DNA of 64,000 bases from JANNPJ01 sp965200525 (GCA_965200525.1 OZ241368.1:3348001-3412000); one strand, 5' to 3'. Positions 16,876-24,530 are shown, counted from the stretch's first letter. Translations and numbers: made by a program. Notes: generated by a model from the sequence alone, not told the origin.

Positions 16876-17508
16876 TTAGTCGCGGCGTTCGCGGGCCGCA
16901 TCGCGTTGTGCGGCCCATTCACCTAGGACGAACATGCCGGCCAGGAAGAGGGTGGGGGTGGCCAGTCCGATGAGGTTATGTTCCAGGCCGCCGATCCACC
17001 CCGGGTGTAGGTGCACCCCGGAGTTGAACGGAATGGTGCTGAAGCCGGCGACGATGAGGGCGATGCCCCAGGCCGGGTGGCGGCGCTTCAGGAACGCCTC
17101 CATCCACCTGACCGCAGGTACCTGGCCGAGCGAGCGACCGGGGCGGTGCGCGGCCGGGTCGAATACCCGCGGCGTCAGGTTGGAATGTTGGCGGCGGTAG
17201 CCGGTGGGGCTCATCAGTCCGCTTGCCGCGCGGATGTTCAAGGAGCCGGGCGTGGAGGAGAACAGGCTCAGGCGCCAGGGGGCGCCTACCTCAACGGTGA
17301 CCGATCCTTGCTCAGACACTGACAGCGTGAGGGAGTGGCTTCTGGACCACTGCAGGCGCGCCTGAACCTGGTAGGTGCCGGGAGCCAAGGTCAGAGACAC
17401 TTCGTGTTTCGGACGAAGCCGGGCGGCGATGGCCCCGTCGATGGTGACCCTCATGTGCACCAACCTGGCAAAGGTGTCGGGGCCCCGGCGAATGATCACT
17501 GTGCCCAC
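16876..17508 (-). CDS. Hypothetical membrane protein with N-terminal beta-sandwich-like domain
   Basis: A 210-aa protein. Residues about 15-85 read as a beta-rich, PEGA-like module (VTIDGAIAARLRPKHEVSLT, then a pattern of alternating hydrophobics). Two membrane helices follow, at about 143-160 (WGIALIVAGFSTIPF) and 178-195 (LATPTLFLAGMFVLGEW). The tail is Arg-rich and cytoplasmic. GTG start at 17508. It sits 13 bp downstream of another minus-strand membrane protein, so the two probably form an operon. A cell-envelope role is a guess; no specific function is assigned. Confidence 0.6.
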   Translation of the reverse strand: MGTVIIRRGPDTFARLVHMRVTIDGAIAARLRPKHEVSLTLAPGTYQVQARLQWSRSHSLTLSVSEQGSVTVEVGAPWRLSLFSSTPGSLNIRAASGLMSPTGYRRQHSNLTPRVFDPAAHRPGRSLGQVPAVRWMEAFLKRRHPAWGIALIVAGFSTIPFNSGVHLHPGWIGGLEHNLIGLATPTLFLAGMFVLGEWAAQRDAARERRD

Positions 17509-17521
17509 GCTTATCGGCCGG

Positions 17522-18133
17522 TCACGTCGAAGGACCAGGAAGTGAGGAGGGCTGCGCGTTGGTGATGGTGTTCTCCTGGTTGAGGGTGTGAGCGCGCGCG
17601 TATATACGCCAGCTCAGGACCACCACCGGGGTTAAGACAACCATGTAGACGATCACGGCGAGGCGCACCCACCGGTTCTCGGTGGTGAACGCCTGGACAC
17701 CGAGGGCGAGGAGCGCCACGAGGGGGCTCCAGCGGGCCCACCGGACCCGGTCGGTGGCCTGGACCATCTCCAACGCCAGAGCGCGGTCGGGTTCCTCGGT
17801 CGGCAGCTGCCCCTTGCGGACCATTCGACGCACGCGCCGTCGTGTGGCCCGGTCGGCTCCGAGCAGGCGCACGGGCTGGGGAAACCATCGATGCCCACGT
17901 CGCTGCAGACGCACGATGATCACCGTCATGACGCCCAGCACCACGACGGGCAGGAAAAAGATGCCGATCACCCACCAGTGCTCCAGACCATGCCGAACCA
18001 CAGAGATGGCAGTAAAACCGACCGCCATCAGAGTGAGTGCAATCAGCGGCCAGGCACGCAGGGCGAGCGCCCGCTGGCGGGCGCGCCGGCGCAGATCGTC
18101 GTCCTGCTGCGACGGGTCCTCGGTTCCGATCAT
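17522..18133 (-). CDS. Hypothetical four-helix membrane protein
   Basis: A 203-aa protein with ATG at 18133. Two hydrophobic segments lie at about 25-45 (AWPLIALTLMAVGFTAISVV) and 52-72. A basic cytoplasmic stretch rich in Arg follows (RATRRRVRRMVRKGQ). Two more helices lie near 133-150 and 157-178. It ends in a polar tail and is followed 13 bp later by the 210-aa membrane protein on the same strand. The RRRVRRMVRKG segment resembles a cytoplasmic loop found in small actinomycete membrane proteins of unknown function. The 18134-18419 gap upstream shows nothing beyond its promoter. Confidence 0.6.
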   Translation of the reverse strand: MIGTEDPSQQDDDLRRRARQRALALRAWPLIALTLMAVGFTAISVVRHGLEHWWVIGIFFLPVVVLGVMTVIIVRLQRRGHRWFPQPVRLLGADRATRRRVRRMVRKGQLPTEEPDRALALEMVQATDRVRWARWSPLVALLALGVQAFTTENRWVRLAVIVYMVVLTPVVVLSWRIYARAHTLNQENTITNAQPSSLPGPST

Positions 18134-18419
18134 GGCCTCAACTTGGCATTGGACCTGGTCAAGGGCTAGTCGAGAGGGTCGGTTCGGTCCTTAAACCGTA
18201 TGCGTTTCGTATCTGCGAGGGTAGGAGCAAGGCGATTGGCTACCGAGCTGACACCCCGAGTGAAGGCCGACCGGCCGAGCGTCAGTGGCTCTGATGACGT
18301 CTGGCCGGCACCAGGGCATCAGTGGGCGCTGGGCTGGGGGCGGTTCTGCCTTGCGCTGCTGAAGCCATGATCAGTATTCGGACGGATGCCATCTGGTCGC
18401 GGCACTGAGACCATGACCC

Positions 18420-18638
18420 ATGCCCAAGCGACCGCGCCCCCAAATCCCGCGTTGGTACGCCGTCGTCCACGCTGCTCTGGTCCCGCTGTACCCGATATCT
18501 GCTGCGATCGGGATTGCCGCCGCGATCTACCAGATCGGGTGGGAGGACGGCCGCGAAAAATGGCATGCACTGGTGTGGGTCATATTGGTTCCGCTGTGGC
18601 TGCGAAGCTGGTGGACTCACCGCACAAACCGCGCGTAG
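18420..18638 (+). CDS. Small membrane protein
   Basis: A 72-aa protein with a basic start (PKRPRPQIPRW), one hydrophobic helix around 15-36, a short polar loop (GWEDGREKWHA) and a second helix around 51-62, ending in basic residues. ATG 18420; no strong ribosome binding site. It lies 84 bp before repeat copy C. Function unknown. It is kept because the hydrophobic pattern and charge distribution look like a real inner-membrane protein. Confidence 0.45.
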   Translation: MPKRPRPQIPRWYAVVHAALVPLYPISAAIGIAAAIYQIGWEDGREKWHALVWVILVPLWLRSWWTHRTNRA

Positions 18639-18721
18639 CGCACCCTGCCACAGTTCCTCGGTTAGGCCAGCTCCTCGGCTGGTGACTCAGGCAGCTGCGG
18701 CGCCCAGCACCATGGGCGTCG

Positions 18722-18845
18722 CGTGCATCAAAGTGGTGCGAAACTCCGCCGAAGCGTGTTGGTCATGCTGGCGATGACGAGAATTTGGAGAGCATCGTCG
18801 CAGCTAGATACCCTAATGCCCGTCATCCAGCACTCTCACAATCCG
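18722..18845. repeat. Dispersed 124-bp repeat, copy C
   Basis: Third copy, same orientation and length as copy B, and identical to it at 97 of 124 positions by manual count. Start-to-start spacing to copy B is 1985 bp; B to A is about 2152 bp. No target-site duplication or transposase is visible around it. Confidence 0.8.
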
Positions 18846-18923
18846 TCGGTCTGGCCGACCGCCTCCAGGCATTCCTGCGTGAAACAGATCGCTGCCCGTC
18901 TTGGCGGACGGCAGTTCCGTTTC

Positions 18924-19139
18924 CTAATCCGATGGGGCCTGGGTGGCCGAGAAGCATTCCGTGCACTTGCCGTCGTAGCTGATCGCTTCCCACCGCTGGG
19001 GGAGCGTCTCCATCGTGGCTGCGTCCAGCCCGCAGGCCGTCTCGACCGACCCCATCTCCCGAGCGTGGGGCTCACTGGGCCTGAACTCGCCTTCGGACTC
19101 CGAGTCGATCATCTGCGCGACTGCTTCCCATTCGATCAT
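18924..19139 (-). CDS. Possible small acidic protein
   Basis: A 71-aa frame with acidic composition and a C-terminal CTEC motif. It begins at an ATG (19139) without a clear ribosome binding site. It may be a real small protein (segment TLPQRWEAISYDGKCTEC looks protein-like), but it lies in a decayed region with many stray frames, so the call is weak. The next 290 bp (19140-19430) up to the tRNA fragment show no gene I can support. Confidence 0.3.
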   Translation of the reverse strand: MIEWEAVAQMIDSESEGEFRPSEPHAREMGSVETACGLDAATMETLPQRWEAISYDGKCTECFSATQAPSD

Positions 19140-19430
19140 CTGCGCAAGCTACAGCCAGTCGGCACCAGGTGCTCGTCTGCGCAACAGAGTCGACGCCGGC
19201 CAGTGCTGCTTGGAGGCCTACAAACCGTGCGACCATCTCGCCGCTGCGCAAGCGTTTGGGCCCGACACTGGGGACCTGTGACGCGGCGGCTCGCGAACCA
19301 AGCGCCCGGTGGATGCGATGGCATGGATCGTGGCATGACGTTTGGCATTCGCCCAGCTCGACCAGAGCGTAGGGGGCGTTGAGATGTTCATCCAGTGCTG
19401 GTCAGAGCGGTGTGGGAGTGTCCGCAGCGT

Positions 19431-19476
19431 CTTCGTAATGAGCAGGTCGTCGGTTCGAGTCCGACAGGCGGCTCCA
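19431..19476 (+). other. 3' fragment of a tRNA-Thr(CGU) gene; likely att site closing the integrated element
   Basis: The fragment has the anticodon loop TTCGTAA (19432-19438, anticodon CGT), variable loop, T-stem GTCGG (19449-19453), T-loop TTCGAGT, CCGAC (19461-19465), the acceptor 3' strand AGGCGGC and encoded TCCA to 19476. The 5' half of a tRNA is absent: the five bases before the loop pair poorly and no GCCGCCT acceptor strand lies upstream. A 3' tRNA remnant on the plus strand is the scar expected at the right end of an element that inserted into a tRNA gene and restored the intact tRNA at its left end. That places the element to the left of 19431. Confidence 0.75.
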
Positions 19477-19485
19477 GTGAAGCCG

Positions 19486-19872
19486 ATGGCGTGGCCGGTG
19501 CTTCTCCATCCGGGGGTCGAGGCATGGTTCCTCGGCTTCTGTCGCGATGACCCGATCTCGCCGATGGGCTCTCGGACCGATGGGCTCTCGGACGCGATCG
19601 ATCAACTCGTCGAGCTGGGCCCCGGCCTGGGCAGACCCCTGGTCGACCGGATTCAGGGCAGTCAGTTTCACAACATGAAGGAGCTGCGGTCGCCATCGAC
19701 CGGGAGCAGCGAGGTTCGGATGCTGCTCGCTTTCGACCCGGCCCGTGAACCCAGCTTTCTGGTCGCCGGCGACAAGGCCGGAAACTGGAACCGCTGATAC
19801 CGAAAGGCCATCCCAATGGCCGATGAGCGATGCACCGAGCATGTGATCGATCTCAAGGAGGACAAAACCTGA
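19486..19872 (+). pseudogene. HigB/RelE-type toxin, broken by an in-frame stop
   Basis: The reading frame encodes a toxin of the phage Gp49-like / HigB family (mRNA interferase): VLLHPGVEAWF at the N-terminus, LGRPLVDRIQGSQFHNMKELR in the middle, then RMLLAFDPAREPSFLVAG. The frame stops at TGA 19795-19797 where the family has a Trp (GDKAGNW-x-x-WY). After it, the same frame continues with YRKAIPMADER up to TGA 19872, the expected C-terminus. So one TGG-to-TGA change truncates it. A perfect 16-bp tandem duplication (19561-19592) also disturbs the N-terminal half. The ATG lies only 10 bp after the tRNA fragment. Confidence 0.75.
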
Positions 19873-19990
19873 GCACCGAGCGCACTCCCTGAAATAAGGT
19901 CAAAAGACAAGGCGCGTCAGGCGGACCCCCGTCCGGACGAAGAGCGCGAGGCCGGGCAAGTTCAGGCGGTCGAGCGGCGAGGTGGCACAT
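19869..19990 (+). pseudogene. Remnant of the cognate HigA-type antitoxin N-terminus
   Basis: Following the toxin remnant, one frame reads L-STERTP, then TGA at 19890-19892 where a Trp is expected, then NKVK. A one-base shift at the A-run 19902-19905 continues as DKARQADPRPDEEREAG. This composite resembles the charged N-terminus of helix-turn-helix antitoxins that follow HigB-type toxins, but the DNA-binding domain is missing. Both a nonsense change and a frameshift are needed to explain it, so the pair is dead. The assignment rests on order and short similarity only. Confidence 0.4.
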
Positions 19991-20059
19991 GGTCCAGGCC
20001 GATGCAGCTCAGATGCAAGCCCGGTCCCTCGCGCTTCAGCCGTCGCTATCGTTCGACGG

Positions 20060-20587
20060 ATGAAGCGCGTTCTGCTCGACGAGGTCATTGACACGGACTA
20101 CGGCCAGTTCGACCTCGTATGGTCGGACGAGGCCGGCTTCGATGGCGAGTGGGACCGATTTTTCAAGGGTCAGGTCAACGGTTTGGTTGGGGCGGCCGAT
20201 CCCGGCGGTGTCTATCTCAACCTCGGACGCCGATCCGGAGGCTCACGAGTACGCCTGGATCTCCTGGATGCCGAGCCGCCCCTTCCTCCGTCCCGTTACG
20301 AGGATGTCGTGGAGGTGTCCATGGACGTTCCCGCACATGCCGAAGTTCAGTGGATGTCCTGGGCCGGCGAATCCGCTGGGCCGGTTGAGGGTGTCGAACC
20401 GGGGGAGTACCGACTGCGAGTCAGTGCGCGGGGCCGAGACGCCGGGAGGGACGACGAGTTCGCCGAGAGCGTGGTCGACGAGTATCTGCTGGAGTTGTGG
20501 CCCTCACCCGTGGCGCCGGACGAGATCCTACGAGTTGGCAGCCAGGACGCGCAGTACTGGCACCAGGAAGTCGGCGGGCGGCGCTGA
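20060..20587 (+). CDS. Hypothetical protein
   Basis: A 175-aa acidic protein. The ATG at 20060 is taken because the upstream part of the frame is low complexity and MKRVLLDEV is a natural start. It looks like an alpha/beta protein, with aromatic-rich segments such as YGQFDLVWSDEAGFDG and EVQWMSWAG. No signal peptide or membrane helix. I do not recognise a family, though the size, acidity and single-gene setting resemble small cytoplasmic immunity-type or stress proteins; that is only an impression. It is the first intact gene to the right of the att site. Confidence 0.6.
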   Translation: MKRVLLDEVIDTDYGQFDLVWSDEAGFDGEWDRFFKGQVNGLVGAADPGGVYLNLGRRSGGSRVRLDLLDAEPPLPPSRYEDVVEVSMDVPAHAEVQWMSWAGESAGPVEGVEPGEYRLRVSARGRDAGRDDEFAESVVDEYLLELWPSPVAPDEILRVGSQDAQYWHQEVGGRR

Positions 20588-20647
20588 TCCGTCCCCTGCG
20601 GGTGGCGCAGCCCGTGAAACAGGGATCCTGTTCGCCGCGTCGTCAGA

Positions 20648-21442
20648 TCACCAGCTCCGGCCCGAATGATCAGTTCCTGAGCCGTACGACCGCGTCAATC
20701 GGCCCTCCGCCTCGGGACTGACCTCGAGCGGGCTCGGCGGCTCACCGAATCTCGGCCCGGGCACGTTGGCCAGATGGACGACGGGTTCGAGCCTCAGGGG
20801 CAACAGGTCCACCTCGATCACTCGGCGGTCGCCGAGCGCCAGGCGGGCCAGCACCGCCGCCGACCCGGCCATGGCGACCAGGCCGTAGACCACCGAGGCC
20901 CCCACGCCGCGGCCCAGCCCGTAGCCGAGGAACAGGATCCCCTCGGCGCTGAGCACCCACCAGGACCCGGCGGCCAGCCCGGACACGTCGTGACTGCGCC
21001 AGGCCTGCACGACGGCCGGTACGACCAGCCAGCCGATGGATGCACCGACGGTCAGGCGTACCAGCTCCCAGCCGCTGACGGCCTGAATGGCGCAACTGCC
21101 GAGCAGCACGGCCACCCAGACGGCGGAGAGCCACAGCCCGGTTCGCTGGGCGGTGAACCACCAGGCGGCGACCGCGGTGGCGGCCGCGAACGGCAGGCCG
21201 ACCGCCGAGGAGGCGATCAGCCAGGTGTCGCCGATCCAGAGCGCGTACATGGTCCAGGCCAGGAAGCTGATCGCCGAGTTGAGCACGGCCGGCAGGCTGA
21301 CCCCGGCGGCGGTGCCTCCGCGCCACAACCGGACGAACTGCGGCACGCTGACCCCGATCGCCACCAGCACGGTGCCGGCGCCGAACCCCCGGGTCAGTGC
21401 CTCGACCGACGGAACGTGCAGCAACCAGGCATCCGTGAGCAA
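20648..21442 (-). CDS. PQ-loop / SemiSWEET-like membrane transporter
   Basis: A 264-aa protein with about seven hydrophobic segments. Two PQ-loop-type repeats are visible: VAIGVSVPQFVRLWR near the N-terminus and a second copy WLVVPAVVQAWRS in the middle. The family transports sugars or amino acids, or is uncharacterised in actinomycetes. The start is inferred as TTG 21442, because AGGGGAG lies 5 nt before it and upstream residues are Arg/Pro-rich and not protein-like. The C-terminal 50 residues are cytoplasmic and charged. It is divergent from the BrnT-like gene across a 312-bp gap containing a perfect 24-bp palindrome. Confidence 0.7.
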   Translation of the reverse strand: MLTDAWLLHVPSVEALTRGFGAGTVLVAIGVSVPQFVRLWRGGTAAGVSLPAVLNSAISFLAWTMYALWIGDTWLIASSAVGLPFAAATAVAAWWFTAQRTGLWLSAVWVAVLLGSCAIQAVSGWELVRLTVGASIGWLVVPAVVQAWRSHDVSGLAAGSWWVLSAEGILFLGYGLGRGVGASVVYGLVAMAGSAAVLARLALGDRRVIEVDLLPLRLEPVVHLANVPGPRFGEPPSPLEVSPEAEGRLTRSYGSGTDHSGRSW

Positions 21443-21682
21443 CGCTGCTCCCCTTCTGATGGTGCGAGGGCCCCCCGCCGCACCCCGACGTCGCGGCGCG
21501 CGAACGCACGCCGACCCGGAAAGGCTCACCTGACGGCGTCCCATCCGCATGGGACCGGAGTCCCGGTCCGGCTGGGAAATACACGCGACTTTCCTGGGTC
21601 TGGTCCTGGCCGGAGCAGGCTGATCGCGTTCCGACCGGCTCGCCAGACTGTCCTGCCCGGACGCCGGCCGCTGGAGGCTCGC

Positions 21683-21706
21683 CGGACGGTTCCGCGGAAC
21701 CGTCCG
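21683..21706. repeat. Perfect 24-bp palindrome
   Basis: Twelve bases, CGGACGGTTCCG, are followed immediately by their exact reverse complement. The central part, GACGGTTCCGC plus its complement, recurs almost unchanged in the hairpin at 47094-47119. It sits in the intergenic region 21443-21754 between divergent genes, so a simple terminator role is unlikely; a protein-binding site or REP-like element fits better. Confidence 0.55.
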
Positions 21707-21728
21707 GGCGGGCCGGGCCTTCCGGTCG

Positions 21729-21748
21729 GCGTAATACGCGCGTAAACT
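21729..21748 (+). promoter_or_regulatory. Palindrome GCGTAATACGC and putative -10 of the BrnT-like gene
   Basis: GCGTAATACGC (21729-21739) is an 11-bp near-perfect palindrome identical to the core of the three operators in the betaine cluster. TAAACT (21743-21748) follows it, ending 6 nt before the GTG start, the leaderless arrangement. The palindrome would cover the upstream part of the promoter. It may be coincidence, as the downstream genes are not metabolic. Confidence 0.4.
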
Positions 21749-21754
21749 CGGCTG

Positions 21755-22039
21755 GTGGGGTACGAGTGGCTCGCCGTGGCCCTGGAGAAGTTACGCGGGG
21801 TCGAGCCCGACGAAGTGGTGCAGGTGCTGACCGCCGAACGGCGCTGGCCCCGGGTGGCGACGAGTTCGACGACCGGGATCGGCGTGCTGACGGTGTGGGC
21901 GAGAACAGCGTCCGGTCGGCCGCTGATCGTGGCGGTCCGCCGGGTCGACGAGTGGGACTGGCAGATCGTCGGCGCCCGGGGCCTCCGGGACGGCGAGTTG
22001 GCGGAGTTCGAGCAGTGGGAGGCGGACGGCGATGAGTGA
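21755..22039 (+). CDS. BrnT-like toxin candidate
   Basis: A 94-aa protein starting at GTG. The fold pattern resembles BrnT ribonuclease toxins: an N-terminal helix with VEPDEVVQVLTAERRW, a central strand pair, then PLIVAVRRVDEWDWQIVGAR and a C-terminal acidic helix. BrnT proteins have a similar strand followed by a Ser/Gly-Ala-Arg segment and a Glu-rich helix. The next gene overlaps it by 8 bp and encodes a short protein with a ribbon-helix-helix-like segment, as in BrnA. The pair is therefore probably a type II toxin-antitoxin module. Similarity is judged by eye and is weak. Confidence 0.55.
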   Translation: MGYEWLAVALEKLRGVEPDEVVQVLTAERRWPRVATSSTTGIGVLTVWARTASGRPLIVAVRRVDEWDWQIVGARGLRDGELAEFEQWEADGDE

Positions 22040-22337
22040 CCTATCGCAGGACCCGAACGAGTTCATGGACAGCTTGACCTTCGGCGCGGATGCCCCCGCC
22101 CCGCCGGTGCCGGACGCCGAGCATCCGGTGATGGTGGTCCGGTCGGTCCGTTGGCCGCTCGGCCTGGACGCGCGCCTCAAGGCCGCCGCCCAGGCCCGCG
22201 GGGTGAGCATGTCCCAGCTGGTTCGGGACTGGGTCGAGCTCGAGCTCACCGCCTTGGAGAACGACCAGCCGATCTCGCGGGCCGACGCCCTTCGGGCCCT
22301 GGCCTCGCTGCGCCCCCTCGGCGGCGCGGCGGCCTGA
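22032..22337 (+). CDS. BrnA-like antitoxin candidate
   Basis: A 101-aa protein overlapping the preceding gene. Residues about 41-80 have a DNA-binding pattern of the ribbon-helix-helix type: a short strand RSVRWPLGLDARLKAAA followed by RGVSMSQLVRDWVELEL. The first 40 residues are acidic and flexible, suitable for wrapping the toxin. Such antitoxins neutralise the partner and repress the shared promoter. There is no ribosome binding site of its own, so translation is probably coupled. A generic RHH regulator is the alternative. Confidence 0.55.
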   Translation: MSDLSQDPNEFMDSLTFGADAPAPPVPDAEHPVMVVRSVRWPLGLDARLKAAAQARGVSMSQLVRDWVELELTALENDQPISRADALRALASLRPLGGAAA

Positions 22338-22351
22338 GGTGGGCCCGGGCG

Positions 22352-22828
22352 TCAGTCCCAGGTTCCGACCGGGCGGGGGACGCCGTGCTCGGCGTACGGG
22401 TCGTCACCGTCGGCCGCGCTGATCGCGGTCGAGATCCGTCGGCTCAGCCGGGCCGGCATCAGGTTCGGCAGCTCGCTCGGGTCGAAGAACCGGGCCTCGG
22501 AGATCTCCTCGCCGTCCGGCAGGGCCTCACCGGCGTCGTCCAGCCGGCCGCCGTCGAAGACGAACAACAACTTGTCGCCCTCGTCCGGGTCGGGGGCCCA
22601 GTCGACCAGCAGCAATCGGCCGGCCCGGCGGTGCAGGCCGATCTCCTCGGCCAGCTCGCGCGAGCAGGCCTCGGCCGGGCTCTCGCCCGGTACCGCGAAC
22701 CCGCCGGGGATCTCCCAGCCGTCCTTGTAGGTGGGCCTGACCAGCAGGATCCGGCCCTCGACGTCCCGGATTACGGCCCCGGCAGCCACTCTCGGCGTCG
22801 CCACCTGAAAACTCTCGTCCGCACCCAT
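22352..22828 (-). CDS. Nudix hydrolase
   Basis: A 158-aa protein. ATG 22828 is preferred over the ATG at 22885 because upstream residues are low complexity, and TACCGT lies 7 nt before it. The Nudix box fits G-x5-E-x7-REUXEEXGU: the segment begins GGFAVPGE and ends with RELAEEIG, with the metal-binding glutamates in REL-AEE. Nudix enzymes hydrolyse nucleoside diphosphates linked to another moiety; the substrate cannot be told from sequence. It converges with the TA pair and stands alone. The C-terminus carries an acidic PYAEHG segment. Confidence 0.85.
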   Translation of the reverse strand: MGADESFQVATPRVAAGAVIRDVEGRILLVRPTYKDGWEIPGGFAVPGESPAEACSRELAEEIGLHRRAGRLLLVDWAPDPDEGDKLLFVFDGGRLDDAGEALPDGEEISEARFFDPSELPNLMPARLSRRISTAISAADGDDPYAEHGVPRPVGTWD

Positions 22829-22958
22829 GGCAGCGACGGTAGCAACGGCGGGCCGGCGGTGAGGACGGTGTGCGAAGCGGGGCATAACCGGCCGACGACA
22901 GCTGCTGAAGCACTACGATGCGGGCTCGGGTCGTGGCTGTCACGAGGGGACGTCGGCT

Positions 22959-24449
22959 GTGAGCACTGAGGTTCGGGAACCGGTGGTCGACGACCCGGAT
23001 GCGGTGCCCGCGCCGCGCTCGCGCGCCGTCCTGGCGGTCGCCGGGCTGGCCTCGCTGGGGGTGCTGGCCTTCGCCACCCGGTACGGACCGCACCGCGACG
23101 AGCTGTACTTCGTCGCCGCCGGCCACCACTTGCAGTGGGGCTACCCGGACCAGCCCCCGATGACGCCGTTCGTCGCCCTGATCGCCGACGAGCTCGCGCA
23201 CGGCTCGATGGTGGTGCTGCGCCTGATCCCGGCCCTGATCGTGGGGGCAGTCGTGCTGATCAACGCCGGTCTGGCCCGCGAGCTCGGCGGCGACCGGCGG
23301 GCCCAGCTGCTGACCGCGATCACGGTCGCGCTGAGCGCGGGCCTGCTCGCGGTGGGGCACCTGCTGTCCACCGCGACCCTGGACGTGCTGTTCGGCACGA
23401 TCGTGATCCGGCTGTTCCTGGGCGCGCTGCACCGCGACGCGACCCGAGGCTGGCTGCTGGTCGGGCTGGCCGCCGGCCTCGGCCTGGAGAACAAGAGCCT
23501 GATCGCGCCGCTGGTCGGAGCCCTGGTGGTGGGGGTGGCCCTGACCCCGTCGCGGCGCCACCACCTGCGCTCGCTCTGGGCTCTGGCCGGTGGGTTGCTG
23601 GCGGTGCTGCTGTGGCTGCCCAACCTGTGGTGGCAGGCCGATCATGGCTGGCCCCAGTTCACCCTGGCCGGCGAGATCCGCGACGAGTACGGCTCGCTGG
23701 GCGGCATCATCGGGCTGCTCGCCCAGCAGCTGATCATGCTGAGCCCGCTGGGCGCCGTGCTGGCCTACCTCGGTCTGCGGGCGTTACTGCGCCGGCCGCC
23801 GTGGCAGTGGGCCCGCCCGGTCGCGATCGCCTACCTGGTCCTGGTGGTGTTCTTCGTGCTCACCGGGGGCAAGGCCTACTACCTGATCGCCCTGCTCGGC
23901 CCGCTGGCGGCGGCCGGCGCGGTGACGGCGGCCCAGAACTGGACGCCACGGAGCTTCACCCGGTTCGGCGTCGTCCTGGCGCTGGTCGCGCTGTTCCCGA
24001 TCCCGGCCCTGCTGCCGGTGCTGCCGGCCGGCACCTTCGCGTCGTCGTTCTACACCGCGCTGAACGACGACGAGCTCGACACCATCGGCTGGCCGCAGGT
24101 GGTCGACCAGGTCGAGGCCGTGGTGGCCACCCTGCCACCGGCTCAGCGGAGCACCGCGGTGGTGGTCGCCGGCAACTACGGCGAGGCCGGGGCGCTGCGC
24201 TGGTACGGCGGCTCGCCCCCGGTCTACAGCGGGCACAACGGCTGGGCCGACTGGGGCCCGCCGTCCTCGCCGGGGCCGGTGATCTATGTCGGCGAGCGGG
24301 CGCCGGCCGCCCTGGCCGGCTGCCGGCGGGTGGCCACCCTGAACACCGGGGTGGACAACGAGGAGGACGGCAACGGGGTGTGGATCTGCACCGGTCCGGT
24401 CGGGTCGTGGGCCCAGGCCTGGGAGCAGATCCGCCACCTCGACGCCTGA
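22959..24449 (+). CDS. GT39-like membrane glycosyltransferase (ArnT/PMT fold)
   Basis: A 496-aa integral membrane protein with about ten hydrophobic segments. After the first helix, the loop HRDELYFVAAGHHLQWGYPD contains the acidic pair (Asp-Glu) expected in the first periplasmic loop of lipid-linked sugar transferases of the GT39/ArnT superfamily. The C-terminal 150 residues are a soluble extracytoplasmic domain with NYGEAGALRWYGG and a single Cys pair. It probably transfers a sugar from a polyprenyl carrier to a cell-surface acceptor. GTG start at 22959. It is followed by a VOC gene with only an 81-bp gap containing short GGCATC repeats. Confidence 0.75.
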   Translation: MSTEVREPVVDDPDAVPAPRSRAVLAVAGLASLGVLAFATRYGPHRDELYFVAAGHHLQWGYPDQPPMTPFVALIADELAHGSMVVLRLIPALIVGAVVLINAGLARELGGDRRAQLLTAITVALSAGLLAVGHLLSTATLDVLFGTIVIRLFLGALHRDATRGWLLVGLAAGLGLENKSLIAPLVGALVVGVALTPSRRHHLRSLWALAGGLLAVLLWLPNLWWQADHGWPQFTLAGEIRDEYGSLGGIIGLLAQQLIMLSPLGAVLAYLGLRALLRRPPWQWARPVAIAYLVLVVFFVLTGGKAYYLIALLGPLAAAGAVTAAQNWTPRSFTRFGVVLALVALFPIPALLPVLPAGTFASSFYTALNDDELDTIGWPQVVDQVEAVVATLPPAQRSTAVVVAGNYGEAGALRWYGGSPPVYSGHNGWADWGPPSSPGPVIYVGERAPAALAGCRRVATLNTGVDNEEDGNGVWICTGPVGSWAQAWEQIRHLDA

Positions 24450-24530
24450 TCGCCGGCCTGAGCATCGGCCTGAGCATCGGCATCGGCATCGTCGGCGTCG
24501 TCGGGCAGGTCGTTCTGGCAGACTCCGCGG

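Noticed and set aside
19415..19476. A complete functional tRNA-Thr gene
   Set aside because: Only the 3' half can be folded. The anticodon stem does not pair and there is no 5' acceptor strand or D arm, so it is a fragment.
19795..19892. TGA read as tryptophan (recoding) in the toxin-antitoxin remnants
   Set aside because: TGA is used as the normal stop in many intact genes of the window, and the antitoxin remnant also has a frameshift, so decay is simpler.
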